From positions 83,464,925-83,528,924 of the forward strand of contig CM038225.1 of NCBI GenBank assembly GCA_021442155.1: 64,000 bases of DNA, in the 5' to 3' direction. Of this stretch, positions 62,451 through 64,000 are shown piece by piece. Both the position numbers and the translations under genes were made by a program. Below the pieces are notes generated by a model. The model made no database searches. It was not told the origin of the DNA and saw nothing but the letters and a program-made list of their open reading frames with translations. This stretch comes from Cymbidium sinense. Its lineage: Eukaryota > Streptophyta > Magnoliopsida > Asparagales > Orchidaceae. Positions within the stretch are counted from its first letter, which is position 1; each line of letters opens with the position of its first letter.

Positions 62451-64000
62451 TTTCTTTTTGTAACAAATGGTAATAGGTGGTGGTGATCATATTCTATGAC
62501 GATCAATCATGAGCATCGATCTAATATTCAGCCTACCCTATCATCACTACCATGACCTCCATTTTGATCTCTCCACCTTAGACTACTGGACTTGCCGGTA
62601 CACATGACTACCACTCTCCAAAGCCTACTTATACCACACCATTTTGCCCATATCAGGTACACACAGGTCATAAGGAGCCCAGGGTTTCACCATATGCCAC
62701 CAAGTCAGCCTAATCTATCTATGCTCACTTAGCATAAGGTAATTGAGCCATTGACATCATGCACTTTTATTGAGTTAGAGGGTGACACATAAGTATATTT
62801 AAGAACTTATAGTTTTAAATTTTTGTTGTACAAAAATTAACTATATTTATGAGGTTCAATTTTTCTAGAGAAGCCATACACAAAATTAAGGAAAAAAAAA
62901 ATAAATTTGATGCTCATTATATATCATAGAAAAGGTGTCACTTGAAGTGTGTGGCATGTGGTTCAAGGAATTGAAGATATTATCATCACTCTTTACATAT
63001 ATCTAATGCATTATATTATGTTAAACCACTATTGATTATCATTAATATATTTTATGTAATAGATGAATTTTAGGTGGTTGTCGAGGCATAGTCAGATCAT
63101 CAGAAAAATTTTTGAGTCGAGAAGTGCAGTCCATTTATGCGAAATGTTCACAGACATGCACAAGTTTGGGCAAAGATAATTTTAAATTAGAAAGGATGTG
63201 TTGGATGAGTTCTATATAGCTTAGGCCTCCTTATATTACGTTTGTAAGAGGGAACATGCTAAACAAAATCAAGCATCTGATTGTGGAGGCATGGATAGCT
63301 CTCTACATACTAGAGGTTTAGTTCTTCACATTAAGTAAAACAAAGCATGGTGAGTCATTTGTTACTTGTAGCAATTAAATTTATAATTAGACCTAATTAA
63401 TTTCATAGGAATGTTTATAGGCAAAAGTTCTTAGAAATGAGTCTACCATTATAAAATTACATAGCATAACACATTAGCATCATGTTAATTAGTAGTGGGT
63501 TGATATTCAGTTATGGAGAGCTTACATAAATTAGCTTATTATTTCTAAATTATAATTTTATTAAAATATATTATGTTTAAATAATATTAAAATTTCTTAT
63601 AAGATGATTACATAAGGCTGAAGGAGGTTGTTAGTCAGAGCTCTACTAATGCAGGTAGTTTTAGTAGACAGTCTAAGCAATATGAGTATGATATCTGGAA
63701 AGATGCTATTGGAGGTAAGAAGGGAAGGGTATGTGGCAAAAGCTCATAGGGGTTGGCCTATGATGCTTGCCATTCATTCTCTAGAATAAGCAGTGATTTG
63801 ATTGACAAGATAACTAAAAGGCATGTTGTTAAGGTGGATGAGGACATGGAGGCTAGCTTGACTGTTTAAATGGAAGCTCAGATGGCTTCCATGGAGGCTA
63901 AAATGGAGAATATGTGTAGAGATAAATGGAAGGAAAATGAATTACTAGTGGAGGAGAGGAGGACGATGGCGACATTGAGGAGAATGATGATGACTAGGTC
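62451..64000 (+). pseudogene. CACTA second gene, Transposase_24 / Ptta-En-Spm type (runs off window)
   Basis: The start is proline/serine/histidine-rich (62500-62760), as is usual in this family. Then come RWLSRHSQIIRKIFESRSAV (about 63072) and KREHAKQNQASDCGG followed by SLHTRGLVLHI (63240-63330), which match the NRAS...GG..LHTGGS signature of Transposase_24 (PF03004). SRQSKQYEYDIWKDAIGGKK (63661-63720) with KGRVCGK matches the EIWxxxVGGKKKGRxYG segment. The end is a glutamate/lysine/methionine-rich coiled-coil-like tail (MEAKMENMCRDKWKE, RRTMATLRRMMM). Frame changes and likely introns (near 62760-63070 and 63340-63600) break it. It is in the same orientation as tnp2. The gene end and the CACTA 3' terminus are not in the window. 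Confidence 0.82.

Overview
This 64 kb window looks like nuclear DNA of a flowering plant with a large, repeat-rich genome. It is AT-rich and contains no intact protein-coding gene, tRNA or rRNA that I can support. Every recognisable coding stretch is a decayed transposable element with stop codons and frameshifts. I cannot name the species. The longest open frame is about 120 codons, and the short open frames lie inside repeats.

The dominant component is one family of exceptionally long LTR-like units, about 7.0-7.9 kb each, called GL1-GL7 here. GL1 (4205-12089, +), GL2 (about 14915-21769, +), GL4 (28918-35910, -), GL5 (38184-45353, +) and GL7 (49332-57034, -) are contiguous. GL3 (25013-28917 plus 35911-37411, -) and GL6 (45493-49331 plus 57035-60346, -) are each split by a younger copy. 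They start TGTTGACCTCAC (or a close variant) and end ACACCACA or AACA. Several are flanked by 5-bp target duplications: AATAT around GL6, GTGAT around GL3, CAATC/TAGTC around GL4 and ATAGT around GL5. None except GL1 has retrotransposon coding sequence beside it, so most look like solo LTRs. GL1 is preceded by a degenerate Ty3/gypsy pol (RNase H and integrase, 1-1720) and a repeat-rich 3' untranslated stretch (1720-4204), which makes GL1 the likely 3' LTR of the parent element.

Layout. 1-12089: 3' half of a Ty3/gypsy retrotransposon with its giant LTR. About 12090-23690: a Mutator-like (MULE) transposase relic on the minus strand, cut in two by GL2. 23691-64000 and beyond: one CACTA (En/Spm) DNA transposon on the plus strand. 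Its 5' terminus is near 23691, its tnp2 transposase gene is broken into four pieces by GL3, GL5 and GL6, and its second gene (Transposase_24/Ptta type) runs to the window end.

The nesting gives a relative history: CACTA and MULE first, then GL3, GL5, GL6 and GL2 into them, then GL4 into GL3 and GL7 into GL6. Shared features inside the giant LTRs include a terminal hairpin, a field of TTGACC (W-box-like) motifs, a pair of G-box-like motifs, a CTGGACATCC module whose number varies by copy, and an 80-bp inverted repeat. These are the most interesting parts of the window.
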